A DNA stretch of 64,000 nucleotides from Silurus meridionalis. Lineage: Eukaryota > Chordata > Actinopteri > Siluriformes > Siluridae. The notes under the pieces are model-generated. The model was not told where the DNA came from and did no database searches. It was given only the letters and a program-made list of their open reading frames with translations. Positions 52,083-63,600 of the stretch are shown here, piece after piece. The stretch's first letter is position 1. Every line of letters starts with the position of its first letter. Location: the NCBI RefSeq assembly GCF_014805685.1, contig NC_060899.1, forward strand, positions 11,074,454-11,138,453, read 5' to 3'. A program made the translations under genes and the position numbers.

Positions 52083-52329
52083 CCCCTTCACGTGTTTTAT
52101 GCACGTTATGTCAGGTCAGGTTTGTCCAGCTCCAGTCCTTTGAGTTTAGTAATATACAAGTAATACTGGTCTTTTGAGCAGATCTGTCCAGGACTTGAGC
52201 CCTAATAGGATAAAATTTGGTCCTCTCTGACCTTTCTCTGAGATGTTTCACACTATTATACAAAATAGCATTTAGTGCCACAACTCAGTGATGGAAGAAT
52301 GATGCTGTCAGTGACAACAGTGTACTCAC

Positions 52330-52474
52330 CCACAGCGCATGTGAGTTTTCCTGTGCGCTCCTGCAGCAGCCGGACGATCTGTGCTTTCTGTGTTGGAGCA
52401 CAGCGACAGCACACCACAGCCGGGCACTGGCACGCCAGCTCCATAAACTCATACTCATAATACTTCAGACATAC
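52330..52474 (-). CDS. atp9a: atp9a exon ([19 protein letters not shown])
   Basis: 145 bases, TTCCTGCAG acceptor and GTGAGT donor. Encodes [40 protein letters not shown] and TGKLTCAVG: the cytosolic P-domain segment with the conserved CCR.xPxQK box. Ends in phase 1, one base into Gly of GDGGND. Confidence 0.97.
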
Positions 52475-52513
52475 CTGCAGGAACAATCTGTTTAATGTCT
52501 TCTGTACTGCAAA

Positions 52514-52516
52514 CTA

Positions 52517-52603
<87 letters not shown>

Positions 52604-52619
52604 ATATATATATATATAC

Positions 52620-52675
<56 letters not shown>
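52514..52675. repeat. (TATC)n-(TA)n-(CA)n compound microsatellite
   Basis: Three adjoining simple repeats in an atp9a intron, starting about 40 bases upstream (transcription sense) of the CCR.xPxQK exon acceptor. Confidence 0.96.
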
Positions 52676-52676
<1 letters not shown>

Positions 52677-52706
52677 ATCAAAAACAGCTGTATATTACCT
52701 CATTTA

Positions 52707-53537
52707 CAGTGGGGCAAAAAAGTATTTAGTCAGCCACCAAGTGTGCAAGATCTCCCACTAAAAAGATGAGAGAGGCCTGTAATCATCATAGGTACACTTT
52801 AACTATAAGACAAAATGAGAACAAAGAATCCAGAAAATCACATTGTCTGATTTTTAAAGAATTTATTTGCAAATTATGGTAAAAAATAAGTATTTGGTCA
52901 ATAACAAAAGTTCATTTCAATACTTTTTGTTATATACCCTTTGTTGGCAATGACAGAGATCAAACATTTTCTGTCAGTCTCCACAAGGTTTTTGAAATGC
53001 TTCTAACGAAGCCACTCCTTGGTTGCCCGGGTGGTGTGTTTGGGATCATTGTCATGCTGAAAGACCCAGCCACGTTTCATCTTTAATGTCCTTGCTGATG
53101 GAAGGCGGTTTTCACCCAAAATCTCATACATGGCCCCATTCATTCTTTTCTTAACACGGATCAGTTGTCCTGGTCCTTTTGCAGAAAAACAGCCCCAAAG
53201 CATGATGTTTCCACCCCCATGCTTCACAGTATGTATGGTGTTCTTTGGATGCAACTCAGCATTCTTTCTCCTCCAAACACGACAAGTTGGAGGACAGAGG
53301 AGCCTCTTAAAGAAGGTGTTACAGGTCTGTGAGAGCCAGAAATCTTTTTTATAGGTGACCAAATACTTATTTTCCACCATAATTTGCAAATAAATTCTTT
53401 AAAAATCAGACAATGTGATTTTCTGGATTTTTTTTTCCTCATTTTGTCTCTCATAGTTGAAGTGTACCTATGATGAAAATTCATCTTTTTAAGTGGGAGA
53501 ACTTGCTCAATTAGTGTCTGACTTTTTTGCCCCACTG
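52707..53537 (-). mobile_element. Internally deleted Tc1-type element in atp9a intron
   Basis: 831-base element bounded by TA and by inverted ends CAGTGGGGCAAAAAAGTATT (left) and its reverse complement ending TTGCCCCACTG (right). On the minus strand it keeps a transposase fragment (about 53020-53275) with [37 protein letters not shown] and [16 protein letters not shown]. The N-terminal third and the final catalytic region are missing. A TATC/TA/CA microsatellite block precedes its left end. Confidence 0.9.
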
Positions 53538-53974
53538 TATATACTATTAATAACATCCAGAGCTCTTTGGGCTGCAATTATTCTATAATCTATATTCTAT
53601 AATTCTATAAAACAAAACTACTCACTTACATGAGTAATGAGTAACAAAGGAAAATAATGGATTAGAAAAGTACTTTTTGAATCTGAAGCAAAAATATGAT
53701 TTTAGTTCCTGTCCTCTTATTTACACTTACACCAATGAAGATGTGCCAATACACCAGCCTTCAGAATAACCTTTTTTAATTAATTCTAGATATATTTATA
53801 ATTATAACCTTTTTTTTATTTATACAAAAGCATTGTTAAGTCATTTTAAGTCATTTTTAATTCTGACTGGTCAAAATGAGCTGACCAAACTTTCTATAAC
53901 AGAACCTCCGAAAGTAGTTCGAACTGTAATGTGAAAAATAATTTTTTTATATTAGACATTTTAACTTACGTGTT

Positions 53975-54130
53975 TGGCTTTTGACAGACACCCTTATAAA
54001 TATCTCATTCATACAAATAATCATTTGAGGGTTAACAGCCTTGTTTAAGGGCCTAGCAGTGGCAATTTGGTAATTCTGGAATTCGAACTTTTGATAAGAA
54101 GTCCAATGTCACTGAACTTCCACTTCCCAT
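53975..54130 (-). mobile_element. SINE fragment, same 3' domain as the 38.4 kb SINE
   Basis: The reverse strand reads GCCACTGCTAGGCCCTTAAACAAGG ... GTTAACCCTC followed by AAGGGTGTCTGTCAAAAGCC, matching the body of the fish tRNA-derived SINE. The head is mostly decayed (TTCGAATTCCAGAATTACC). Confidence 0.65.
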
Positions 54131-54693
54131 TTTATTCATCTTAAACAGGGACTGTTTAGTTACTTATTCTGTGACATGCTATGGCATTCATGGAAGGAGT
54201 CTTAAGTGTCAGTGCTTTGTAAGAGTCCGATTTTCTCACAGAGGACGGAGCGCTTTGAGGATGGTGGATTGGAGCACTTTATTGTCTTATTAACATCAGG
54301 GGAAAAAAATAAAAATAGGCTGGTGAGAAAACCATTGTTTATAGCTGTTTGAACATAATGGACTTGTGCTACTGGACGATCCACAACATGAAGCATGACT
54401 GTAAATACCTAACCGAATGACATGACATGCAGGGCTTGCATCAGCAAATAAAAATTGCAAGCATTTGCAAATTGCTGTTGATTAATAGGAATTAAACAGT
54501 TTAGTGTGTAGAGGTGTGTTATTGGAAAATAATAAAAAAATAAAAAAATAAATTTATCAACCATTCCATCAGCTATTAATTTCACATAAAGCCATACCCA
54601 TTCCTGTATCACAAATATTCTATACTCTTGGTGTAACAGCCTACTACGATTGAATGTGGCATCGCATAATGACTGGCTGTGTGTGAGGTTTAC

Positions 54694-54783
54694 CTCAAGA
54701 GAGTCTCCCGATATCACCAGAGCGCAGTCGTGCTTCCTCCTGAAAGCGTTGAGCTCGAGGTGGGCCTCGCTGCGTGTGGTCAC
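54694..54783 (-). CDS. atp9a: atp9a exon ([19 protein letters not shown])
   Basis: 90 bases, GGTTTGCAG acceptor and GTAAAC donor. Encodes [20 protein letters not shown] and [10 protein letters not shown], whole codons on both sides. This is the P-domain stretch with the [VI].[SD]G.SLE signature of P4-ATPases. Confidence 0.97.
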
Positions 54784-56150
54784 CTGCAAACCCAGAGAAA
54801 AGTACAGTGTCAGCTATCTATTACACGCTCCTAGGCTCACATTGAAGCATGCACACATAGATAGTAATCTAACCCAAATAAACTAGAGAGCTTAACCACA
54901 CCAAAAGCGGAAGAATACAGCTGCTGAATTCAACTGCCAGCTTTGTCAAAGCCTAGGACCCAAGCCAACTGCTTAACTGTCACACGGCCATGTCTGCCTG
55001 CTACCCCTCATGTAGAAAAGAGTTTCATAAAGGAAATGAAGCTCTGGGCTTGTTAGATCAAACAGAACAGATAGGCCTAAGGTTTATTTCATTACATATG
55101 TGTCAGTTCAGGAGACCAATTTATAATGGTCTCTACAGAAACGTAATAACAGGGAAAAAAAGAATCGCCTCTGCTGCGAAAAAGGAAAGTTCAAAATAAT
55201 CAATAATAGTATTACCACAATACTGACACCAAATCTAGTAATGGACTTACACACGTAAACCCATCTTCAGTTCTTGGTCAGAAAAGGATGTTTTTAATCA
55301 AAGTCTGTACACACTTCAGCTATCCATCTGTCAACTTCAAAACACATTTAGACCCTTAACCAGATTTCATTTGTATCTAAAAAGGAAGTTGCTCCAGATG
55401 CAAGGCCTCTCGGGCGACCCAAGCCCTCCGGGGAAGGCGCAATTGTTTTTAATGCTGTGCCAGGCATTGTCTTCGTTTTCGTGTAAACGACAGCACTGCC
55501 TTAACCTAACAGCAGAGACTCCCTCTGCTTTGGCAGTCATCCATAGAGAACATACACACACACACAGAGACATACACACTTATGCAGGTACATGGAAAGA
55601 CGCAGACCTTTGTTTGACTCCCCTAAGGGAAAGCCTAAGCTGCGCAACTATATTAGGATGGTTGTAGGTCATGGACTGAATAACCTTTTCAAGGACAGTA
55701 AACCAGACGGTTTCTTTCCCATGAGTAAAATAATCACTGTAACCCCCTATATAATATATGAGGAAACAACTTGGGTGATTATTTGAAATGTTTCCCTTCA
55801 ATTATTTGTAAGGATAATAAATTATGTGGAAGAAACAATGAATGTGACATGTGAATGTGAAAAAATATTAAATACTCATAGTATATCACTATATCACAAT
55901 GTATTCCTAGATCACCTGTATATCACACAACAGCTAAGATCTGGGCAAGGTACGACGTGCTTTCATAGAGAACTGTGACATCATCTCGAGACACTGATCA
56001 TGAAACATTACAGAGCAGCTGAACACATAAATAAGAGGCCCGTACACATGAAGTATTTTTTAACGCACCAGTATTAGGTATCGCTTTACATAAAAGATCA
56101 TGTAGAATAATATCCGTAGTTATACAGTGATCCAAACAAAAAACACTTAC

Positions 56151-56249
56151 ATTCCGAAATACATGAATGTCCTGAGTACGGGTCACCAAGTGGGCGTTCT
56201 TGGCTGTGCAAGTGGCTGTCTCCAGTTTGTCTCCTGTCAGCATCCATAC
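56151..56249 (-). CDS. atp9a: atp9a exon with TGDK motif
   Basis: 99 bases, TTTTGGACAG acceptor and GTAAGT donor. Encodes [20 protein letters not shown] and [17 protein letters not shown] is the P-type ATPase motif that contacts the phosphorylated aspartate and is intact. Confidence 0.97.
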
Positions 56250-56724
56250 CTGTCCAAAAAGTAAAACGTAAATATTATCACATTAACCTTACACAGTGAC
56301 ATCTAAAAAGTATAATCGGTGAACACAACAAATTGCACACATCTTTGTATTTGAGTATGCTGAGTGGGCAGAGTTTAAAGAGGCATTTCTGATACTCGTC
56401 AGTGTTAAAACGCACATATATAGAATCAATGAGAGTATTGATACACCAGGTGCATGTATACATATGATAAATTGCTAAACCCCATTGGTGTGAATTGTTT
56501 ATTTTTGCAACAGGCTACATGTATCTATAATTATAACCTAACTTTATGCTTTATCAAAAGGTACAAGAAGCATCTTTTACCGCAAACTTATCAAGATATC
56601 GTTTGGGACATAGCATACTATAAAAACTAATAGACAAACTTTTAATTGGTTGTCAAAAAAAGACAAAAACCACTGTACACTGTACACAATTACACTGTAT
56701 GTATATGTAATAATTCTATCTATA

Positions 56725-56850
56725 TACATTGTATGGGCAAAAGTATTGGATCGCCTGACTTTTCCAGCCATATGTGGTCCCCAAACTGTTGAACTAAGAG
56801 ACCCAAACCTGTTCCAGCATGACAGTGCTTCTGTGCACAAAGCACTCTAA
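56725..56850 (+). mobile_element. Fragment of decayed Tc1-type relic (family P)
   Basis: Only the left end (TGTATGGGCAAAAGTATTGG) and the CCTGTTCCAGCATGACAGTG/CTTCTGTGCACAAAGC block remain. Confidence 0.72.
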
Positions 56851-57199
56851 CACCTTTGAGGTCAGAGAGCAAAGTGACATTGAGGAGGATGTGAAGGAGG
56901 ATGAGGATGGTGTGGAGTATGATCCTGAATGAAAAGACACAACTGATGAAGAGGAGCCCAAAAACACCACAGATCCTCAAAAGAGAAATCTTCTAATCAA
57001 AATAGGTGACATACTTCTTGCTTCCTGCTGGGCTGTACAGCTGCTGTGAACAGCTGCTGTAATGAGGCTACAGCCAGCTCATGTGTTGTCAAGGGATGTT
57101 TGGGACAAATGGGTGGAGCACTTACCACACATGTGAAAAACATATATGTAAGGAGAGCACTAAAATCAATCACTTACTTACTGTCCATGCATATGAACC

Positions 57200-57260
<61 letters not shown>
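57200..57260. repeat. (AC)n microsatellite
   Basis: About 30 AC units in an atp9a intron. Confidence 0.97.
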
Positions 57261-57262
<2 letters not shown>

Positions 57263-57576
57263 CTTGTCAAAGTTCAGTATTCAAGTCAAAAATATTTTTA
57301 ACACGCGCACAAACAGACACAAATTAAGTTGACATTGTTCAATGTTCAATAGGAGAGAAGAAAAAAAATGCCATTGTTCATGCCCTTTCACGTGTTCTAT
57401 TCGAATTAGCAAATTTGAGCAAAATAAAGTTTAATGATGTGAAACAGGAATGACTTTTTACTACCTTCCTAACATAAATCTGCGGGTAATTTTTGACCTG
57501 TAACTCAACAGATATCATTATGGTTAATTATTTTGGAGGTTTGTTTTAATATTAATCCATTATAGTCAGATATAAG

Positions 57577-57577
<1 letters not shown>

Positions 57578-57637
<60 letters not shown>
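57578..57637. repeat. (TA)n microsatellite
   Basis: About 30 TA units immediately left of the Tc1-type element at 57640. Confidence 0.96.
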
Positions 57638-57639
<2 letters not shown>

Positions 57640-57642
<3 letters not shown>

Positions 57643-58185
57643 TACAGACCAAAAGTTTGGACACACCGTCTCATTCAAAGAGTTTTCTTTATTTTCATGA
57701 CTATGAAAATTGTAGAGTCACACTGAAGGCATCAAGGGCTATTTGACCAAGAAGGAGAGTGATTGGGTGCTGCGCCAGATGACCTGGCCTCCACAGTCAC
57801 CGGACCTGAACCCAATCGAGATGGTTTAGGGGTGAGCTGGACCGCAGAGTGAAAGCAAAAGGGCCAACAAGTGCCAAGCATCTCTCGGGGAACTCCTTCA
57901 AGACTGTTGGAAGACCATTTCAGGTGACTACCTCTTAAAGCTCATCAAGAGAATGCCAAGAGTGTGCAAAGCAGTAATCAAAGCAAAAGGTGGATACTTT
58001 GAAGAACCTAGAATATGACATTTTTCAGTTGTTTCACACTTTTTTGTTATGTACATAATTCCATATATAATTCCACGTGTTCATTCATAGTTTTGATGCC
58101 TTCAGTGTGAATCTACAATTTTCATAGTCATGAAAATAAAGAAAACTCTTTGAATGAGAAGGTGTGTCCAACCTTTTGGTCTGTA

Positions 58186-58197
<12 letters not shown>
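57640..58197 (+). mobile_element. Internally deleted Tc1-type element between two microsatellites
   Basis: About 560 bases with terminal inverted repeats of roughly 95 bases (left CAGTACAGACCAAAAGTTTG, right ending CCTTTTGGTCTGTAC). The centre encodes the C-terminal transposase part: [16 protein letters not shown] followed by a stop, then ELDRRVKAKGPTSAKH and a KRMPRVCKAVIKAKGGYF end. Its left edge abuts a long TA repeat and its right edge a TATC/TA repeat. Confidence 0.9.
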
Positions 58198-58249
<52 letters not shown>

Positions 58250-58262
58250 ATATATATATATA
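58190..58262. repeat. (TATC)n/(TA)n microsatellite
   Basis: About 14 TATC units then TA units, immediately right of the Tc1-type element at 57640. Confidence 0.95.
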
Positions 58263-59867
58263 GGATGATAATCATTTTGATAAAGCGTTTTGGGTTATGA
58301 ATTAAATCATGACCCAATAACACAAAATATGTTGGCATCTTTCTAAAGCATTAATAGGGTTAATACTAAAAGGAGGATATGCAAATATACCTACTATACC
58401 ATCTATACAATCACCAGGAAAGCGAGAGCAGCATGAGCAACTCCATTAGCACATTTTCCACATCCCACACCTTTCAAGAAATTTCAACACTGTATTTTAT
58501 CAAATTCTGCTTTTTTTTTAAGATTATCTTCCCATAATGCTCGACCATTACCCCTAACTCGCTTTTATTGTGCATGCAGCTTTCTGACACATTTTACCTC
58601 TTTAATCAGACATCAAGAAGCTCTGTGCCTTAAAGGGTATTCGTTTTTTTTTTTATTATTATTATTTATAACTATTACAAATAACCTGAAAAATGCTAAA
58701 AAAGTAATGATACCATGGCCTCATTTCAAGTATATTAGCAGTGGGTCATAACATAATCATGTGATCCATGACAGAATCATGGATTCATAAATTCCTTGTG
58801 TGTCAACACATTTGGCCAATAAACCTGATTCTGATGGAGTATGGAGTAAAGGGCTGCACTGGGAACGGGATCCAGCAGGACCCAACGCAAATCTCGAGGG
58901 AGCGGGTGGTTTTACCTTTGCCAAGGGGGGGGTTGGCGGTCAAACAAATATCCCACCATCCCACATAATACCGCTAGTTGTAATGTTTTCTTTTTTTTAT
59001 CTTTTTCTTTTTTTTTTTTTTTTAGTTCTTTATGAGTTTTTTAAAGCTATTAAAAAACCAAATAAGAACATTTCCAAGGTATTTGTCATGTGTGGTACAT
59101 TACTTCAATTTAAATCAATTTAATGGTTTATGTCTGTCATAATTCTGTAAGTTAATCATGGGAGTAGGGTACTATGTAAAATCAGGTACTATGTAGATGC
59201 ACAAAGCCTCGAATTGTTAATGAATCCAGTGGACACATTTTTTTTTTTACTAAAAAGGAAAACAGGACAACAAAGGCACTCAAGGACCATTCTCATAAAT
59301 CACTATAAGCCTAAATGACTCTATTTCACATACTAAACATGGAGCTGAAGACCTTTTCTAAGAGACTTAATCCTGACAAATAATGACAAATCGTGCCTAA
59401 AGCACCTTCAACACCAATCCCAAACACTTTCATAGCCAGTTTGCTTCGTTTGAATTTTAGTGCACTGACTAACTCGTCTAGTTTCCTTTATATGACTGGA
59501 ATTTATTTTAGCACCTGCACCAAAAGAGAAACCCTTCGTATAATCATTTTATCAAAACTGCAGTCTACGCAACTATTGGCGCCTTTAAGGAATTGCCTTA
59601 ATTTCAATGGAATACGTCTCAAAACCAACAGTTTTGTATTATTATAAATTTTATAAATTTTATAAATTTTATTATAAATTATTATAGTATTGTATTAAAT
59701 AAATATATTCAGCATCGCTACAGTTTAGACTTTTTTGAATTCGCTTTATGTACAGTCATATATTGCTTTTTGACAAGGGTACCAACAATTCTGTACACTA
59801 ACACAGTGTACAAAGGTGTCTGAATCTGACTACTAGATCTTGGGCAAGTGTTGGAAGTGAATAAACT

Positions 59868-59946
59868 CTGTGAAGCAGCTTTGGATCAATGTACATTGTT
59901 AACAGCTATATAAAGATAAAACTCGAAATCGAATTGAATTGAATAG
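59868..59946 (+). repeat. Interspersed repeat of the same family, 3' end only
   Basis: AAGCAGCTTTGGATCAATGT, then ACATTGTTAACAGCTATATAAAG and an AATTG-type tail (GAATTGAATTGAAT). It lies 17 bases from the donor of an atp9a exon. Confidence 0.65.
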
Positions 59947-59962
59947 TATTGAAGGGTCGTAC

Positions 59963-60133
59963 TTTAATGCCAGCGTTGCGCAGGATCTCCAGCGTTGGTC
60001 TCACATCAGCCTGTAGCTGGTCCTCCACCCCGGTCAGACATAGTAGCTCCATCTCCATTTCCAGACTCTCGAGGACCGTGGCCACCTTAAGTGAGCGGTC
60101 GTGGACACTCAGCTTGGCCTGGACATAGCGTGC
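59963..60133 (-). CDS. atp9a: atp9a exon ([16 protein letters not shown] ... AGIK)
   Basis: 171 bases, GTCCTTTAG acceptor and GTACGA donor. Encodes [40 protein letters not shown] and [17 protein letters not shown], the conserved run from the nucleotide-binding domain back into the P domain (LxGxxxEDxLQ). No long open frame reveals it; it was found by reading the minus strand. Confidence 0.96.
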
Positions 60134-60849
60134 CTAAAGGACACAAACACATTCAGACATGTATCTTTTTGTTTAAAGGTTGTGTTTCTTCACCTTTTAT
60201 CACTTCAAATGACATGTTCAATTGTTACATAATATTAATAAGAAATCCAATAAACAAACTAAGATGGGAATAAATTAAGATACACAATCAAATCTAATAC
60301 CAAATAATACCTTTTGTTTTGTAATACTGATCCACAGACACACAACAATATCGATTATCACATTACAGTAACACCTGTCATAGGGTTGGAATATACTGAA
60401 CAGTCAGGTTTTAAAGTTGATGTGTTGAAAGCAGAAGTACTGGATGAGCGCAAAGATCAGAGCAAATTTGATGAAGGCAAAATTGTGACTGCTAGACAAC
60501 TGGGTCAGAGCATCTGCATTTCATTGGCTCTGTACATGTACCCTGCACAATGACAATAAAGTTGAATCTAATCTAATCTAATCTCCGAATGGCAGGTTTT
60601 GTTGGGTGTTCCTGGTATACAGTGATTAGTACCTTCAAAGTGTGCTCATGAAAGGACAGCTAGTAAACTCACTGATACATATAGGGAGTGAAAGCTGGCC
60701 CGTCTGATATGATCAATGGTAAAGCTACTGTAGTTTAGAATGCTGAAAACGCTAATGCTGGCTTTGATACAATGGTGTCAGGATACACAGTGCATCACAG
60801 TTTAGTGTCTAGCTGTAGACTGATCAGTGTCCCAGTCCACCACTAAATA

Positions 60850-60935
60850 CAATGGGCAGCAGACCTGGATTATGGAGCAATTGAAGAAGGTGGTCTGGTC
60901 AGATGAATCACAGTTTCTTTTACATCACGCACACG

Positions 60936-60973
<38 letters not shown>

Positions 60974-61240
60974 ATGCCTGGGAAAGCAAAGGAACCAGGA
61001 TGCATTAAGAAAAGAAGGTAAGCGGGTGGAAGCAGTGTGCTTCCTCTGGGGATTTATCTGCCAGGATAACTTGGGTTGTGAAATTCATATTGATGTTATT
61101 TTGATACAAACCACGTACCTAAACATTGCTGCAGACCCGCCCCTCCCGGCAATGATATTCTTTAATAGCAGTAGTATCTTTTAGCAGGATAAAACTCTCT
61201 GCCACGGTGCAAAATTCTGAAGTAAATGACAGAGTTTAGG
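60850..61240 (+). mobile_element. Decayed Tc1-type transposase fragment with a GT repeat inside
   Basis: WIMEQLKKVVWSDESQFLLH around the first catalytic Asp is followed by a (GT)n tract that replaces the next codons, then CFLWGFICQDNLG and a remnant of the QQDNAPCHKA box near 61175. Strongly decayed. Confidence 0.65.
60938..60970. repeat. (GT)n microsatellite
   Basis: About 16 GT units lying inside a decayed transposase fragment. Confidence 0.95.
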
Positions 61241-61832
61241 AAGTTGACACATTCCACAGCCCATCTGTGGAATGTGCTGGACAAACATTTTCGGTCCACG
61301 GAAACCACACCAGGCAACTTGCACTCCTTCAGAGGTCTTGTCTAATCCATACCTCCTAAAGTCAGAGTTGGTTTGGTGGCACACGAGAGTTATAACACTT
61401 ATAACACTTATAGTGTTATAACTGATTGGTATAAAAACTAGTGATCTGATGCAGGTCTGGTGTGGGAAATCTACAAGAATCCATAGTTCGAAATAAGTAA
61501 TTCGACAACATGGAAAGGATCGGAATGTTTGTTTTGAATCTGGCCACGCTCTTAAATGCAGCCCACGAACGATCCTATAAATCAAACGATGTCCAGAGCT
61601 GTAACTTGCGCCTGCCAAATGCCAAATTGCAGCGAGGAGGGCGTAGCCCTTAAACCAGTGAATGAGATAAAGACAACACAATGTGTTCGTGAGTCACACA
61701 GGAACACACTCTCACTTGGTGAGTCACACACACTCTGAGTCATTGCCGCCCACCAGCTCACACACAATTATACACTATAGCAGTTAGAAAGGGGGTTAGA
61801 AAGTCTTGTGTGTGTGGGTGGGTGTCTATGCA

Positions 61833-61836
<4 letters not shown>

Positions 61837-61875
<39 letters not shown>
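61837..61875. repeat. (GT)n microsatellite
   Basis: About 19 GT units in an atp9a intron. Confidence 0.95.
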
Positions 61876-61878
<3 letters not shown>

Positions 61879-62462
61879 AGCATGTGTATAGCCTGGGCAA
61901 CCAATACTGTGACATTTTGGGGCAATCCCTATGGAAAATTTGTTGCTGTGTCTCTTGTTTTGAAACTGTTATTAAAGTTGTATGGTTCCTCAGTAACTTG
62001 CACAGATATCAAGTTAAATCTGCACCTGGATACTTTGGCTGGGAAAATTTAAAAAAAAGAAAAAAGAGTAACAGATTCATGGCTCAGACATCAGGACAGC
62101 TTTTTATAGGTGACTATGTTATAACTTCGGCTGCATATTATTACAAACAATAGGTCTCCATTATTTCTTTAACAAATCTGCCTGAAAATATTATTCTGGA
62201 AATAATCTTCAATGCCAGGTGAGGTGTGTGTTGTTTAATAGTCAAATCTCTGTGAACCATATCAGGCTTCAGCAGTCTGAGCACCCCTTTTGTTTCCTGT
62301 ACAACATTTGAAAGAGAATGTAATCAATAATGCACTGCAACAGAGTGTCGTTGTTCAGATTTGTCCTGTGGACTACTTCACTTTAGGGTCAATCTATTAA
62401 CAGTTCGTAATCCATAATCACAAGCTGTTGTCACAATATGAAGCATTTTAAGGATGAGTCAC

Positions 62463-62546
62463 CTCAAAATCTTGATACTGCTCCTCTGTCAGAGATTTCT
62501 TAGCCACCACGAGGACTCGCAGCCCCTCGCGGGCCATGTTCCCACA
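62463..62546 (-). CDS. atp9a: atp9a exon ([17 protein letters not shown])
   Basis: 84 bases, GTTTTGCAG acceptor and GTGACT donor. Encodes [20 protein letters not shown] and EEQYQDFE. The A.EGLR.L.VA.K motif belongs to the end of the P4-ATPase nucleotide-binding domain. Whole codons at both ends. Confidence 0.96.
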
Positions 62547-62850
62547 CTGCAAAACAACAAGAGTATAACAACACTTTATTGTCCCATCATGTTCTCAACT
62601 TTTCTATCACGATGCAACTCTGATAGTCTATAACTCAAACTATAGGTTTAAATACGCCATTGTTTTTATGGCTTTTTGTCATTTTTTGTTATTTATGAAA
62701 GGAGTCTCCAGTGTCAAAGCTTTGTACCAGTCAGTAAGTTTTTAATATTTTGTTCAAAACAAATTTGTGCTCGTTACTTTGTTGTTTTTAATATTTTTAT
62801 TTTGCCAAGAGAAAATGAAATTGAGGCTGGTGACTAAACCACTGTTTACA

Positions 62851-63315
62851 CTCTATGGACAAAAGTTTGACCTGACCATCAGATTCATTTGTGCTTTCTG
62901 AACATCTCATTTCACTTTTCATCCCCGTTTGCTGTTATAATAACCTCCACTCTGCTAGGAAGATGTTCCACTAGATTTTAAAGTGTGGCTGTTGATATTT
63001 GTGCTCATTCACCCACAAGGGTTTTAGTAAAATGAGGTACTGATGTAGGGTAAGGAGGTGGGGTGAGGTCAATAGCAGGCAAATCAAGATCTTGCACTCC
63101 ATTCCATGTAAACCATCTCTTCACTGAGCTGGCTTTGTGCACAGGAGCACTGTTATGATGGAACAGGCTTGGGTCTCCTAGTTCAAGTGAAGGGGAAATG
63201 TAATGCTTACGGCATCTAGAGACATCCTAAACAATCAAGTGCCTCCAGATTTTGTGGAAGAACCACATATGACTGGAGAAAGCCAGGTGTCCTAATACTT
63301 GTCCATATAATGTAG
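62851..63315 (-). mobile_element. Decayed Tc1-type relic (family P copy) in atp9a intron
   Basis: Ends TATGGACAAAAGTTTGACCT and AATACTTGTCCATATAATGT are imperfect inverted copies. The interior has GAAGATGTTCCACTAGATTT and CTTTGTGCACAGGAGCACTG, placing transposase sense on the minus strand. Confidence 0.78.
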
Positions 63316-63507
63316 CTGTTATAACATCCACATGTAACTTGCTGCATCTTTATGTATAACTACCAATAAATAAAACTACAATAGAATTTGCTTTAACAAA
63401 TTGCTTTAAAATTGCAACAGACGGAAAATTGTCATGATACAAGAGGAAACATCACAACACTGTGGAGTCGATTTTATTATTTATACATCTGCAAAAAGTG
63501 AAAGTAC

Positions 63508-63600
63508 CTCCTCTTCCAGCCAGTCGTTGTATTGTACTATTCCCGACATCACAACATCAGCTCCTTTTATATAAAATGTGATCTCTCCATTCGTCTCATC
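63508..63600 (-). CDS. atp9a: atp9a exon with nucleotide-binding motif KGAD
   Basis: 93 bases, CTCCTTTCAG acceptor and GTACTT donor. Encodes [20 protein letters not shown] and [15 protein letters not shown] holds the lysine that lines the ATP pocket in P4-ATPases. This is the most 5' atp9a exon recognised in the window; earlier exons lie beyond 64000. Confidence 0.96.

Larger units (their letters stand above)
56250..59962 (-). other. atp9a intron (3.7 kb)
   Basis: Holds a family P fragment (56725-56850), AC, TA and TATC microsatellites, the Tc1-type element at 57640-58197 and an AATTG-tailed repeat end at 59868. Sequence 58300-59860 shows only T-rich runs and nothing recognisable. Confidence 0.7.
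60134..62462 (-). other. atp9a intron (2.3 kb)
   Basis: Holds the decayed transposase fragment with GT repeat (60850-61240) and a second GT repeat at 61837. The 166-codon minus frame at 61181-61681 has no recognisable domain and is considered chance. Confidence 0.6.
36572..63600 (-). other. atp9a: atp9a gene, 3' half (13 coding exons, 491 codons)
   Basis: Probable phospholipid-transporting P-type ATPase IIA (P4 family, class 2), a polytopic protein of endosomes/trans-Golgi that, unlike most flippases, is thought to work without a CDC50 subunit (family knowledge). Thirteen minus-strand exons join in frame with no break to 491 residues, a little under half of the roughly 1047-residue mammalian protein. 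Seen: the end of the nucleotide-binding domain ([15 protein letters not shown]), the phosphorylation-domain motifs [13 protein letters not shown] and [11 protein letters not shown], then membrane spans ending at [17 protein letters not shown] and a TAG stop. The DKTG phosphorylation site and first membrane spans lie off the right edge. Choice of ATP9A over the close paralogue ATP9B rests on the C-terminal peptide and the linkage to nfatc2. Confidence 0.95.

Noticed and set aside
61181..61681. 166-codon minus-strand open frame in an atp9a intron
   Set aside because: No domain recognised, intronic, overlaps decayed transposon sequence.
36572..63600. Identity as atp9b instead of atp9a
   Set aside because: The two proteins are very similar, but the C-terminal [10 protein letters not shown] and the linkage to nfatc2 favour atp9a; atp9b would be expected beside nfatc1.
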